NCBI RefSeq assembly: GCF_900103445.1
Contig: NZ_FNHS01000019.1
Span: forward strand, 33,991 to 97,990
Direction of reading: 5' to 3'
From: Methylobacterium phyllostachyos
GTDB lineage: Bacteria; Pseudomonadota; Alphaproteobacteria; Rhizobiales; Beijerinckiaceae
DNA length: 64,000 bases
The stretch's first letter is position 1, and every line of letters begins with the position of its first letter. Positions 9,272 to 18,223 of the stretch are shown piece after piece. The translations under genes and the position numbers were made by a program. The notes beneath the pieces are model-generated. The model was not told the DNA's origin. It made no database searches and saw nothing but the letters and a program-made list of their open reading frames with translations.

Positions 9272-9276
9272 CCTCC
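9272..9276 (-). promoter_or_regulatory. Shine-Dalgarno supporting a CTG start
   Basis: GGAGG on the minus strand ends 6 bases before the CTG at 9265-9263. It is the main evidence for the unusual start codon of the DUF6894 gene. Confidence 0.55.
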
Positions 9277-9539
9277 GCGGGCGGTGATGGGACGAGCGTT
9301 TCGGCGCCCCGGAGCCGATGAGCCGGCGGTCACGCCGATCTTCAAGCGCCCGTGCCGCAGGTCCGGCAGGGGCAACGCACCGTCCGGAGCGTAAACGGCG
9401 ATCCGGTTGCGCCATATGGTACTTTCGGCCAGCCCGTGACGCACAGGAGCGCGGCTCCGTCTTCGTCAACCGGGTTCCCAGGGAGGGTTTTGCACCGAAG
9501 CCCCGGTTGGGAACGGGGACCGCCGCGGGGCCGGCCCGT

Positions 9540-9980
9540 TCACCAGCCGCAATTGGGCATCGGCGGCTGGGATTTCGCCAGGGCCGACTTCTCGATCTGT
9601 ACCATCGGCCCCCAGGCGTATTTCTGCGCATAGGGCGTGACATCGGCAAACAGGCAGCCGAGCTGGAAATGGGTGGCACCCATCTCCCCCGAGAAGGCCA
9701 TGCAGTCGAGGAAGGTCCAGGTCTTGGGCACCGGGCTCATCGACCGCCAGCGCGGCATCGCCACTGGGGCGCAGACCTTCACGGCGCCCGTCGTCGCGTC
9801 AGCGTTGAGAGCGTCGCCGGGCGTCTGTGCCGCCGCGGTCCCGGGCAAAAGCGGCCAGAGCAGCGCCGTGAGCGCGACGCATGCCGCGCGGGCGGCGAAG
9901 CGGCCGCGTGGGGCGCACGTGCCGGCCCATCGCGCCGGAAACCGCAACCGGCACGACGCGCCAAATTTCTGCATATGCAT
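9540..9980 (-). CDS. Secreted or periplasmic hypothetical protein
   Basis: With the ATG at 9980 the product has 146 residues and begins with a long, Arg-rich lead and a hydrophobic core (ACVALTALLWPLLPGTAAAQ), which reads as a Sec signal peptide cut after AAA or AQ near residue 55. A second ATG at 9974 is equally possible. The mature part of about 90 residues has three Cys (VKVCAPVAMP, FLDCMAFSGE, FQLGCLFADV) and a fourth in PNCGW at the end, so disulphides are likely. I do not recognise the family. It is in the same orientation as the small membrane protein upstream. Confidence 0.65.
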   Translation of the reverse strand: MHMQKFGASCRLRFPARWAGTCAPRGRFAARAACVALTALLWPLLPGTAAAQTPGDALNADATTGAVKVCAPVAMPRWRSMSPVPKTWTFLDCMAFSGEMGATHFQLGCLFADVTPYAQKYAWGPMVQIEKSALAKSQPPMPNCGW

Positions 9981-10023
9981 CGTCCGTTCCGAAAGCCGGA
10001 GGCCACCTTTGGCGGAGGATGCG

Positions 10024-10254
10024 TCAGGGCATCGTCCGCCAAAGGGCTGCGAGGATCGCGAAGCCGACGAGATTGTAGAGGATCGCCCAGAGCCAGACAC
10101 CCAGAATGGCGCGGCTCGGCTGACGCGGCTTCTGACGGCCCAGGCGCTGCCTGTGCCGATCTTCGGGCGTCGGCCAGATCGCGCTTTTGGGGGCCCGGAG
10201 CAGGCGCGTCAGCGTTTCGGGCAGATGCGGGCCGGGCGGTCGTTCGCCGTTCAT
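10024..10254 (-). CDS. Small single-pass membrane protein
   Basis: A 76-residue product from the ATG at 10254. The first 50 residues are basic and polar (RHRQRLGRQKPRQPSR), followed by one hydrophobic segment (AILGVWLWAILYNLVGFAILAALW) reaching almost to the C-terminus, so it probably has its N-terminus in the cytoplasm and its tail anchored in the inner membrane. No family recognised. A longer frame upstream (to 10341) overlaps low-complexity sequence and lacks a better start. It lies between the OpgG-like gene and the secreted hypothetical on the same strand. Confidence 0.55.
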   Translation of the reverse strand: MNGERPPGPHLPETLTRLLRAPKSAIWPTPEDRHRQRLGRQKPRQPSRAILGVWLWAILYNLVGFAILAALWRTMP

Positions 10255-10357
10255 GACGGCCTCGGATGCGGCAACGGGCGGGCCGCGGCGGCGGCTCGAT
10301 GCCGGGCTTGTACAGGGCGTGGCCCGGCCCGGGCAATGCACCGGGACCTCCGGTTGC

Positions 10358-11944
10358 CTAGAGGACCGTTCCCGGCGCCTCAGGATCGTAGCGGTAGGCC
10401 CAGGTTTCCGAGAGCAGCCTGTCGCCGGATCTCAGCTGTAGCCGCATCTCGACCGGATCCGAACCGGCGGCGTAGACCTTGAAGAACACGCGCCAGGGGC
10501 TCGGCTTGCCGTAGGGCGCCCAGGTGGCACCGACCTCCTCGGCACTGCCGCGCGAGAGCGTCAGCGCGACACTGGCCTTCTCGGGGTCGAGCCCCGCCAG
10601 GGCCGCACCCTCGAATTCCAGCCCGAATTGCCGCACGAGGTTGGCCCGGCCCGGGCGGCGATCCGCTTCGGCGAGCCAGGAGGCCTTGGTCGCCCGGGTG
10701 GCGACGCAGCGCGCGAGATCGGTCGCGACCGGCTCCTGCACGGTCCAGCGCAGGCGGTAGGCGAAGCTGCGCTCATCCCCGGCCTTGGGCGGATCGGCCG
10801 GCACCCATAGCGCGCCGATATTGTCATCGGTCTCCTGATGGGTCGGGATCTCGATGAGCTGGACGCTGCCTGCGCCCCAATCCCCCTGCGGCTCGACCCA
10901 GATGTCGGGCCGGTTCTCCTCGAACCCGTCGTCGATGTAATGATCGAAGACGCGGTCGCGCTGGAGCAGGCCGAAACCCTTCGGCGATTGGTCCGAAAAG
11001 GCGCTGACGCTGAGCGTCGGCGGGTTGTTGAGCGGGCGCCAGATCAGTTCGCCGGCCCCGGTCTGCATCAGCAGGCCGTCGGAATCGTGCACCTCCGGCC
11101 GCCAGTCGCTGGCGAGGAACCGGCTCATCCCCTCCGAGTACCAGAGCATCGAGGTGAGCGGCGCCATGCCGAATCGCTCGACGCTCTTGCGCATGTAGAG
11201 CGTGCAGGTGACGTCGATGACGACGTGGGGCGCCTTGCGGGCGACGAACCGGTAGGCACCGGTCAGGCTCGGCCCCTCCAGCAGGGCGAGCACCGTGACC
11301 GCGCCCTCCGCGGCCGGGCTGACGTAGAAGCGCGTGAAGACCGGGAATTCTTCCGTCTTGCCGGGACTCGGCGCCGTGTCGATGGCGATGCCCCGGGCCG
11401 AGGCGCCGTATTGCTCGCCGTCGCCCGCGGCGCGGAAGTAGGACGCGCCCAGGAAGGCCAGCCAGTCGCCGTCGTCGCCGGGCTGGCCGGCTGGGAATTT
11501 CTGATAGCGGAAGCCCGCGAAGCCGGCGCCGTCCGGCACGTCCTTGGCGGGGTTGCCGGGCGGGTAGGTGAACAGGTCGTGGCTGTAGAGCACCGGGCGT
11601 GCCTGTCCGCCTTCGAGCGCATAGATCTGCACCGGGTGCCGGAAGAAGTTGCCGAGGTGGAAGAAGGTCACCGGGTACTGGCTGTCGGCGTAGAGCGCCC
11701 GGGCGGGCGGATAGCGGATCTCCTGAAGCGGCCCGTACGTCAGGGCGTCGAGCGCCTTCGCGCCCGGTGCCTCCGGCGGCGGGGTGTAGGGCCGGTCGCG
11801 CAGGCTCCGGGCGAGGTCCTTCAGCCGGTCGAGATCCATCGGCTCGGGCGGCCCGAGGCGCGGCCCGGCGGCAGCGAGCGCGGCCTTCGAGAAGGGCGCG
11901 AGGGCGAAAAGCCAGAGGGCGGTCAGGACGCGACGCGTGATCAA
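10358..11944 (-). CDS. Glucan biosynthesis protein, OpgG/OpgD (MdoG) family
   Basis: Periplasmic protein of osmoregulated periplasmic glucan synthesis; members shape or branch the beta-glucan backbone. The 528-residue product (TTG start at 11944) has a signal peptide ITRRVLTALWLFALAPFSKAALAAA, then family features such as YGPLQEIRYPP, YPVTFFHLGNFFRHPVQIY, the central FGMAPLTSMLWYSEGMSR, RPLNNPP and GFGLLQRDR, and the C-terminal immunoglobulin-like domain. A GTG at 12007 would add 21 residues; TTG is preferred because the signal peptide then has a normal length and GAGG lies 7 bases upstream. No OpgH glucosyltransferase is in the window. OpgG and OpgD are too alike to separate here. Confidence 0.9.
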   Translation of the reverse strand: MITRRVLTALWLFALAPFSKAALAAAGPRLGPPEPMDLDRLKDLARSLRDRPYTPPPEAPGAKALDALTYGPLQEIRYPPARALYADSQYPVTFFHLGNFFRHPVQIYALEGGQARPVLYSHDLFTYPPGNPAKDVPDGAGFAGFRYQKFPAGQPGDDGDWLAFLGASYFRAAGDGEQYGASARGIAIDTAPSPGKTEEFPVFTRFYVSPAAEGAVTVLALLEGPSLTGAYRFVARKAPHVVIDVTCTLYMRKSVERFGMAPLTSMLWYSEGMSRFLASDWRPEVHDSDGLLMQTGAGELIWRPLNNPPTLSVSAFSDQSPKGFGLLQRDRVFDHYIDDGFEENRPDIWVEPQGDWGAGSVQLIEIPTHQETDDNIGALWVPADPPKAGDERSFAYRLRWTVQEPVATDLARCVATRATKASWLAEADRRPGRANLVRQFGLEFEGAALAGLDPEKASVALTLSRGSAEEVGATWAPYGKPSPWRVFFKVYAAGSDPVEMRLQLRSGDRLLSETWAYRYDPEAPGTVL

Positions 11945-12026
11945 GCGAGAGCCTCGGCGATTCGGCCGAACCTGAAGGCCGGCGCCGCCGTCTATCCAGC
12001 GCCGCACGACGGCGCAATTTCCCAGC

Positions 12027-12692
12027 TCAGCTCCGCGGCCCGCAGGTGCCCGTGGCCCCGTTCGTCGACCAGAGCTCGGCGCCGCCGCCGGGCGCGCATT
12101 GCCCGGGCAGCGCCAGGGTGATCAGCTTGGACAACACCCGCGCCTCGTCCTCGCCATAGCCGATCTCCCCGACCATCCGACCGGTCTTGTCGAACAGCGC
12201 GACGGTGGCCGAGTGCTCCATCGTGTAGTCGCCATCCTTGATCGGCACGCGCCGGTAGGCGACGTGATAGGTATCCGCCATGCGGGCGACCTGATCCGGC
12301 GTACCGACAAAGGCGCGGATCCGCGGATCGAAGGCGGCGAGGTAATCGCGCAGCGACTCGGGCGTGTCGCGCTCCGGATCCAGGGTGACGAAGACGACGT
12401 TGAGCCGGTCCGCGTCCTTGCCCATTCGGCTGAGCGCTGCCGAGAGGTTGGCGAGCGTCGTCGGGCAGACCTCCGGGCAATGGGTGAACCCGAAGAACAG
12501 GGCGGTCGGTTTGCCGATGAGATCGGCCTGACTCACCGGACGCCCGTCGACATCCGCCATCACGAAGGGGCCGCCGACCCGGCGCGGATGGCTGAAGCCC
12601 GAGCCCTGCTGCACGACGATCGCCCCGGTTCCGACGGCGACGGCGCCGATGAGGGCGGCGGAGGCAATGAGGGCGATCGGGCTCGGTGCCAT
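12027..12692 (-). CDS. SCO1/SenC family copper chaperone
   Basis: Thioredoxin-fold protein that delivers copper to cytochrome c oxidase CuA or acts as a thiol reductase; anchored in the inner membrane and facing the periplasm. The 221 residues comprise an N-terminal TM/signal segment (PIALIASAALIGAVAVGTGAIVV), the copper-binding CXXXC in HCPEVCPT (Cys72, Cys76) and the distal ligand His160 in MEHSATVALFD. The C-terminal 25 residues carry two extra Cys (GQCAPGG and GTCGPRS), unusual for the family. No oxidase genes are adjacent; a divergent MBL-fold gene lies 200 bp away. Confidence 0.92.
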   Translation of the reverse strand: MAPSPIALIASAALIGAVAVGTGAIVVQQGSGFSHPRRVGGPFVMADVDGRPVSQADLIGKPTALFFGFTHCPEVCPTTLANLSAALSRMGKDADRLNVVFVTLDPERDTPESLRDYLAAFDPRIRAFVGTPDQVARMADTYHVAYRRVPIKDGDYTMEHSATVALFDKTGRMVGEIGYGEDEARVLSKLITLALPGQCAPGGGAELWSTNGATGTCGPRS

Positions 12693-12892
12693 GCTGTGAC
12701 CTGCGACGGCGCGTCGATGACCGTCATATGGGGTTTCGGGCGACCGACGCGATGCGGCGCAGGGCCGTCATCCAGAGTCCTCGCCACGGAACACGCGGAG
12801 GGGCGGCCGGTTGGCCGGTCGAGGGTCGGTGCCGCAGCCCTGCCGGCTTTAGCCCGCTGCTCTCCCCTTTCCCAGTCGATGCAGGAGCCGCC

Positions 12893-13795
12893 ATGGCCCA
12901 GCAGATTCCCGTCGATCCGAAGGCCAGGGCCGACGATCCGCAGCGCGATACCGAGCGGGACGACGGAACGCACGCCGTCGTCGGCGATGTCGCCTATCGC
13001 CGCCTCGTCCTCGTCAACGTGGTGTTCGTCGGCGATCCGGGCGCGGGGGACCGCGGCTGGGTGCTGATCGACGCGGGCGTGATGGGTGGCAAGGGCGCCA
13101 TCAAGTCGGCCGCCGAGGCGCGCTTCGGCGCCGGAGCGCGGCCCGCCGCCATCGTCCTGACCCACGGCCATTTCGATCATGTCGGCGTGCTGGAGGATCT
13201 GGCCGCCGAGTGGGATGTCCCGGTCTACGCCCACGCGCTGGAGCGACCCTATCTCGACGGCAGCGCGGCCTATCCGACGCCTGATCCGAGCGTCGGCGGC
13301 GGGCTGCTCGGCCGGATCTCGCCGCTCTATCCGACGAAGCCGGTGGACGTATCCGAGCGCCTTCTGGACGTGCCGGAGGACGGCACGGTTCCGCCCCTGC
13401 CCGGGTGGCGCTGGATCCATACTCCAGGCCATGCGCCGGGGCATATGTCGCTCTGGCGCCAGGCCGACCGAACGCTGATTGCGGGCGATGCCTTTGTAAC
13501 GGTGGCGCAGGAATCGGCCTACGCGGTGGCGGTTCAGGAGCCGGAACTGCACGGACCGCCCATGTACCTGACGATCGATTGGGACGCCGCCCGTACCTCC
13601 GTCCGGACACTGGCCGCCCTCGAACCCGAGCGGGTGATCACCGGCCACGGCCGCCCGCTCCAGGGCGCCGAGATGCGCCGCGCGCTTCAGGCCTTGGCGG
13701 CGGATTTCGACCACGTCGCGGTCCCGCGGCAGGGCCGCTTCGTCGAGGAGCCCCTGCGTGCCGAGGACGGTTCGGCCTATCGCCCGCCGCGCTGA
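12893..13795 (+). CDS. MBL-fold metallo-hydrolase
   Basis: A 300-residue metallo-beta-lactamase-fold protein with all metal ligands visible: THGHFDH, the distal His in HTPGHAPGHM, the bridging Asp in LIAGDAF and the last His in VITGHGRP. The GHAPGHMS motif resembles glyoxalase-II-like and ZipD-type enzymes. Substrate is not predictable. The ATG at 12893 begins MAQQIPVDPKA; an open frame continues upstream but is not conserved-looking. It is divergent from the SCO gene. Confidence 0.88.
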   Translation: MAQQIPVDPKARADDPQRDTERDDGTHAVVGDVAYRRLVLVNVVFVGDPGAGDRGWVLIDAGVMGGKGAIKSAAEARFGAGARPAAIVLTHGHFDHVGVLEDLAAEWDVPVYAHALERPYLDGSAAYPTPDPSVGGGLLGRISPLYPTKPVDVSERLLDVPEDGTVPPLPGWRWIHTPGHAPGHMSLWRQADRTLIAGDAFVTVAQESAYAVAVQEPELHGPPMYLTIDWDAARTSVRTLAALEPERVITGHGRPLQGAEMRRALQALAADFDHVAVPRQGRFVEEPLRAEDGSAYRPPR

Positions 13796-14195
13796 GATCG
13801 CGCCTCACGGTCTTGATGCCTCCGGCGACACCCCCGTGCCTTTGGCGGGTTTGCGCTCGCAGCCGACATGGACCCCGTCTCGGCGCAAGGGAGCGCATCG
13901 AAACGAAGGCTCGAAGTCGCGCCCGCTCGCAACGCCTTGGGGAACAGCCCTGGAACGGCGGCGTCTCTTTGCCCAGGGAAGGCGCGTAGGCGTCCATGAT
14001 CGCAGCGAGTCGGCGGAAAACCGCGCCTGCACCTCGGCGATCCGCGCGTGGTTGCGCATCGCGATCCCATGGCGTTCGCACCGGTTGAGGCTGGAGAACG
14101 ACGATCTCAGAATGACCCCGTCGCCCCCGACGCGGTGACAGCCGAGTGGGCCTCGACGCAGCCTGCACGCGAGAGTTTGGCGAAGAAGCCAGTCC
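13796..14195. other. 400-bp stretch without a recognisable gene
   Basis: Several open frames cross this stretch on both strands, rich in Arg, Ala and Pro as expected of non-coding GC-rich DNA, and none shows a family motif. Together with the broken SDR gene that follows, it looks like a decaying segment. Confidence 0.4.
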
Positions 14196-14664
14196 GGCGT
14201 CTACGTATGGGCCGCGATCGCGGACGTCACGGACGAACAGTCCCGCCGCCTTTTCGACATCAACGGGTTGGGCGACCCGCTGGTGACGCGGGCGGCGGCG
14301 AAGCATTTCTGTGAAGGCGGAAACATCGTTCACAACTCGACAGTCGTCGCGAGCGTCAACGGGCCGCCGTCGACGGTCTACGCCGGGGCGAAGGGCGCCG
14401 TGAACGCGATCGCGGGTGTCCTCATCGAAAGCTGGCTCCGTGCAAGATCCGGGTCGACGTTGTCAGCGCCGGTTCGGTGGTGACCGAGGGCACCCATGCT
14501 GCGGGTGTCACCGGCTCGGAGATGGAGGCCGGACTGGTCGCGCAGACGCCGCCCGGCCGCGCCGGTGGGCGGACGACATCGCCGGGGTGATGGCGTTCCT
14601 GGCCTCCGCCGCGGCGCGATGGGTGATCCGTGAGGCGATCGCGGTCAGCGGTGGGGGTCGCTGA
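14196..14664 (+). pseudogene. Short-chain dehydrogenase/reductase, decayed
   Basis: Three consecutive segments in different frames together match an SDR oxidoreductase from about residue 80 to the end. Frame one carries VWAAIADVT, LFDINGLGDPLVTRAAAKHF, the catalytic-Ser strand IVHNSTVVAS and the YxxxK motif VYAGAKGAVNAIAG. After a shift near 14443 a second frame gives KIRVDVVSAGSVVTEGTH. After another near 14555 a third frame gives RWADDIAGVMAFLASAAARW and SGGGR at the C-terminus. The N-terminal nucleotide-binding part (TGxxxGxG) is missing. Two frameshifts plus the lost N-terminus make a functional product unlikely. Confidence 0.75.
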
Positions 14665-14722
14665 ACCGGTGACGGTTTCGGAGCCGGGCCCGCGCCCGAT
14701 CGCGTGGCGGTCGCGCGCGGGA

Positions 14723-16348
14723 TCAGGACGCCCGCGCCAGTTCCTCGGTCCGGGGCGGCACGTACGATGCCTCGTTGGCCGGGCACAGGATGTCGTCCAT
14801 CTCCGATTTCGGCATCGCGCGCCCGAACAGGTAGCCCTGGCCGAAATGGCAGCCCTGGTCCGACAGCCAGTCGAGGCTCGCATCGGTCTCGATGCCCTCG
14901 GCCGTCGTGGTCAGGCCGAGGCTGGTGCCGAGCTTGATGATCGCATCGACCAGCTTGGCGCGCTCGTCGCTCATCGTGATCGCGTCGACGTAGCTCCGAT
15001 CGATCTTCAACTTGTCGAACTTCAACTCGCGCAGGTGGTAGAGGCTCGAATAGCCGGTGCCGAAATCGTCGAGCGCGATGCGCACGCCGAGTTCCCGCAG
15101 CGACAGGAGCGTCGCCCGCGTCGCCTCCAGATCCTGAATCAGCGCGCTCTCGGTGATCTCGACCTCGAGACGCTGGGGCGGGAAGCCGGTCTCGGTGAGG
15201 ATCGCCAGGATGCGCTGAGCCAGCCAGGCATCCTGAAACTGGTGGGGCGCGATGTTGACCGCCAGGATCAGGTGGGACGGCCAGGCCCGGGCATCGAGGC
15301 AGGCGCGCCGGATCAAGTTGTAACTGAGATCGGCGATCATCCCGGTCTCCTCAGCCACCGGGATGAATTCCCCCGGCCCGATCAGGCCGCGCACCGGGTG
15401 ACGCCAGCGCGCCAGCACCTCGACGCCCACGATATCCTTGTCGGGCAGCGAGACGACCGGTTGATAGAACGGCTCGATCGCCCCCGTCTCGATCGCGTCC
15501 CGCAGCTCCGATTCGGTCCGGGCCCGGGCGCGCAGTTCCTCGTCCATGGCGCTGCGGAAGAAGCGGTAATTGCCGCGCCCGTCCTTCTTGCCCTGGTACA
15601 TGGCGAGGTCCGCCGCATGCAGGACCGCGTCCGAATCCGCGTGGTCCGCGGCCACGACGGCGACGCCGACCGTCGCGCCGACCTTGAGGTCGTTCTGGTT
15701 CCACGAGACCGGCTCGGAAATGGCGGCGATCACCGCCTGGGCGAGGCGCGTCAGGCCCTCGCTGCCGTGCTCGACCGGGACCAGCATGGCGAACTCATCC
15801 CCACCGAGCCGGGCCGCCACGCCGCCATGCGGCAGGAGCTGATGCAGGCGTTCGGCCACGGCACAGAGGACCGCGTTGCCGGCCGCGTGGCTGTAGAGGT
15901 CGTTGACCGGCTTGAACCGGTCGAGGTCGATCAGGAGGACCGCGGAGGGCGGCTCGGTCCCCACCGCGGCATGCGCCCGCGCGACGGCGTCGATGAACCG
16001 GCGCCGGTTGGCGAGGCCCGTCAGGCCGTCGTGCCGGGCGATGGCCTCGGCCTGGGCGGCCGCCGCGTCGCGCTCCAGCATCAAGCGGCGCAAAAGGATC
16101 GATTTGCGGACCACCGCGCCGCACAGGGCGACTCCCATGCAGGCTGCCAGCATCAGCATGTCGTTCAGCCCGTAGGCCGACACGAAGCCGCTGAGGGAGT
16201 CGAAGGTCCCGAGGGTGACGCCCACGAACCAGATCCCCGCGCCGATGACGAGGAGGCAGAGCGTCTCGTACAGCTCGCCCCGACCCCAGGCGTTCGACGT
16301 CTCGCTCGGCATATTGTTCGTCCACTTCTTGACGCTGAAGTGAAGCAT
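14723..16348 (-). CDS. GGDEF-EAL cyclic-di-GMP signalling protein
   Basis: A 541-residue inner-membrane protein with two TM segments (about residues 30-50 and 62-80), a GGDEF domain and an EAL domain. GGDEF is intact at 182-186; the RxxD inhibitory site five residues upstream is absent. The EAL motif reads EVL at 310-312, and other phosphodiesterase residues are present (NIAPHQF, EITES, DDFGTGYSS, KIDRSYV, AEGIET, QGYLFG). Both activities are therefore plausible; which dominates cannot be told. Cyclic-di-GMP commonly controls exopolysaccharide production, and an exopolysaccharide locus lies next door, but a functional link is inference. Confidence 0.93.
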   Translation of the reverse strand: MLHFSVKKWTNNMPSETSNAWGRGELYETLCLLVIGAGIWFVGVTLGTFDSLSGFVSAYGLNDMLMLAACMGVALCGAVVRKSILLRRLMLERDAAAAQAEAIARHDGLTGLANRRRFIDAVARAHAAVGTEPPSAVLLIDLDRFKPVNDLYSHAAGNAVLCAVAERLHQLLPHGGVAARLGGDEFAMLVPVEHGSEGLTRLAQAVIAAISEPVSWNQNDLKVGATVGVAVVAADHADSDAVLHAADLAMYQGKKDGRGNYRFFRSAMDEELRARARTESELRDAIETGAIEPFYQPVVSLPDKDIVGVEVLARWRHPVRGLIGPGEFIPVAEETGMIADLSYNLIRRACLDARAWPSHLILAVNIAPHQFQDAWLAQRILAILTETGFPPQRLEVEITESALIQDLEATRATLLSLRELGVRIALDDFGTGYSSLYHLRELKFDKLKIDRSYVDAITMSDERAKLVDAIIKLGTSLGLTTTAEGIETDASLDWLSDQGCHFGQGYLFGRAMPKSEMDDILCPANEASYVPPRTEELARAS

Positions 16349-16906
16349 ACAAATTGCTAAAAGGCAGTAAATCCTAAGCGCGCTAACTTGTGTCTTCTAA
16401 TCAATCTTGGTTGCTAATTTCATCGGGTTCGACCTGACCGGGGCTCCGGCAACACTTCCGCGTGGCAAGGTTCGTCGCCTTGGGCCGATCCGAGCCCGTT
16501 GTGCGCTGCCACGACCGGTGGCTGATCACGTCACGATCGGTCACCGGTCCAGGTCCGTATCGCGCCGCGCCCGCGGGCGCCGAGCTGGCCTCGGCTGGGG
16601 TTAAGAAAGCGGTCGGCCACCGTCATGCGAAGACGGGCACGTTGTGGCTCATCGCCATCCAGCCGCCTGGGACCAAGCGGCATTGACCGCGCGCGCGGCG
16701 CGTCCGAACAGCGCCGAGTTGCGCTCAGGAGAGCGCATGGAGCGCACCGGTCAGGCTGCTCTGGAGCCAACGTCGACGCTCAGGCAGTCGAGGGGCCGGT
16801 TTTCCGGAGTCCGGTGCGGCGGCATGGCTTGCCCGGTTCTCCCGCCGTGCCACCGGCGCGGAACCCGCCCCGTGGGGGCAGTATCCGGGCCGGTCCATCA
16901 GCCGGC
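16349..16906. other. 558-bp intergenic region
   Basis: Bases 16350-16430 are AT-rich and probably hold the promoter of the GGDEF-EAL gene. The remainder is GC-rich with only short Arg/Ala/Pro-rich open frames. I see no gene and no clear terminator for the polymerase gene that ends at 16907. Confidence 0.45.
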
Positions 16907-18148
16907 CTACGCGGTCTCCGGCGGCGGATCGGGCGACTGCGCGAGCGAGGCCAGGATGAACGCCATGAAGAACAGGAAGTACTGGTTGACGGAGAGTTCT
17001 TCGAACATCATCGACGGGATGAGGAACAGGGCGCTGTAGGTCAGGAACGGGCCGAACCGCCCCGGGGCCGACAGGATCCGCACAAGCCCGGCGATCAGCA
17101 GCAAGGCTACGGCGATGCCGTTCTGGAGCGCGAGCGAAACGAAGCCGTTATGGGGTGTCACGAGGCCTGTCAGCGCCTTCAGTTCCTCCCGGCGGGCGAC
17201 CTCGCCGACGCCGAACGGATAGGCGACGACGAGGCGCAGGGCCGTGATCCCGGAAAGGAACCGCTCGTCGAAATTCTCGGATACGTTGTGGTCATCCGCG
17301 AAGCGCCGCTCGATCGCCTGCGCCAGGGTGTTGGGCAGCGGGATCTCCCCGGTCAGCGACCACGCGACCAGGAGCAGCCCCAGGACACCCAGCACGCCCA
17401 GCACCATGGAGGCCCGCAGGTTGCGGCGCATCAGCAGCGCGAAGACCATGAGCGGCATGAATAGACCGGCCCGGTTGTTGGTCAGCGGGAAGCTCGCCAG
17501 CAGGGCGACGACGTAGACGAGGTAGATCGCCTTGAGCCGATAGCGCAGGCTCAGCATCAAGGCGGCGACGCCGCCCAGCGCGAAGACGTGGCCGGTCTCG
17601 TTGCCGGAGGCCCACAGGCCGCCCTGCTTGTCCTCGACGAACAGCTTCAACTCCTCATCGAGGCCGTCGGTCGGCACGGCGAGCCCGAAGCGCTCCAGGG
17701 CAACGCCCGACGAGGCGAGCAGCAGGACTCCCAGGGAAGCCAGCAGCCCGGCGAGCAGGCCGGCGCAGAAGGCGTCCTCGACGCGGTGATCCCGGAACAG
17801 GACCAGCAGGATGAAGGCCTGTACGACGTAGAGCAGCAGGACGAGCGTCAGGTAGACGTCGCCCGCCTGCTTGTGCGCCTTCAGGACCATGGAGATCCCC
17901 ACGAGAGCCAAGACCGCGCCGAGCGGCGCGATGCTGCGCAGGGCCTCCGCGATGACGGCCCGGCGCATCCCCAGCCAGGGAATGAGCAGGAACGGCAGGA
18001 GGTCGGACAGGCGCTGGAACGGCAGTCCGAAGCTCGATGTCAGCACGTTGAGCTGCAGGGCGGCCCCGAGCAGGAAGACCGCCGCGCGCTCGGTCCCAAC
18101 GGAGACCGCCGGGGCACGTGTCGTGATCGGCGCCGCCTGTCCCGCCAT
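16907..18148 (-). CDS. O-antigen ligase/polymerase-like membrane protein (Wzy-like)
   Basis: A 413-residue integral membrane protein with roughly ten to twelve TM segments, last gene of the minus-strand exopolysaccharide operon. The large loop between residues ~255 and ~320 carries the short hydrophilic stretch with PHNGFVSLALQNG, typical of Wzy/WaaL proteins (PHN before a TM helix). In Wzx/Wzy systems this protein joins repeat units on the periplasmic face of the inner membrane. Sequence similarity in this class is weak, so the call rests on topology, the PHNxF motif and its position beside a Wzx flippase and a Wzc-like kinase. It begins 75 bp after the flippase gene. Confidence 0.75.
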   Translation of the reverse strand: MAGQAAPITTRAPAVSVGTERAAVFLLGAALQLNVLTSSFGLPFQRLSDLLPFLLIPWLGMRRAVIAEALRSIAPLGAVLALVGISMVLKAHKQAGDVYLTLVLLLYVVQAFILLVLFRDHRVEDAFCAGLLAGLLASLGVLLLASSGVALERFGLAVPTDGLDEELKLFVEDKQGGLWASGNETGHVFALGGVAALMLSLRYRLKAIYLVYVVALLASFPLTNNRAGLFMPLMVFALLMRRNLRASMVLGVLGVLGLLLVAWSLTGEIPLPNTLAQAIERRFADDHNVSENFDERFLSGITALRLVVAYPFGVGEVARREELKALTGLVTPHNGFVSLALQNGIAVALLLIAGLVRILSAPGRFGPFLTYSALFLIPSMMFEELSVNQYFLFFMAFILASLAQSPDPPPETA

Positions 18149-18223
18149 GGTCCCGATCCGTCCGAAGCCTGCGCCGACCCGCGCGGGGCATCATGGCGCC
18201 TAAAGGTTGGCAGAGGGTGGAGG

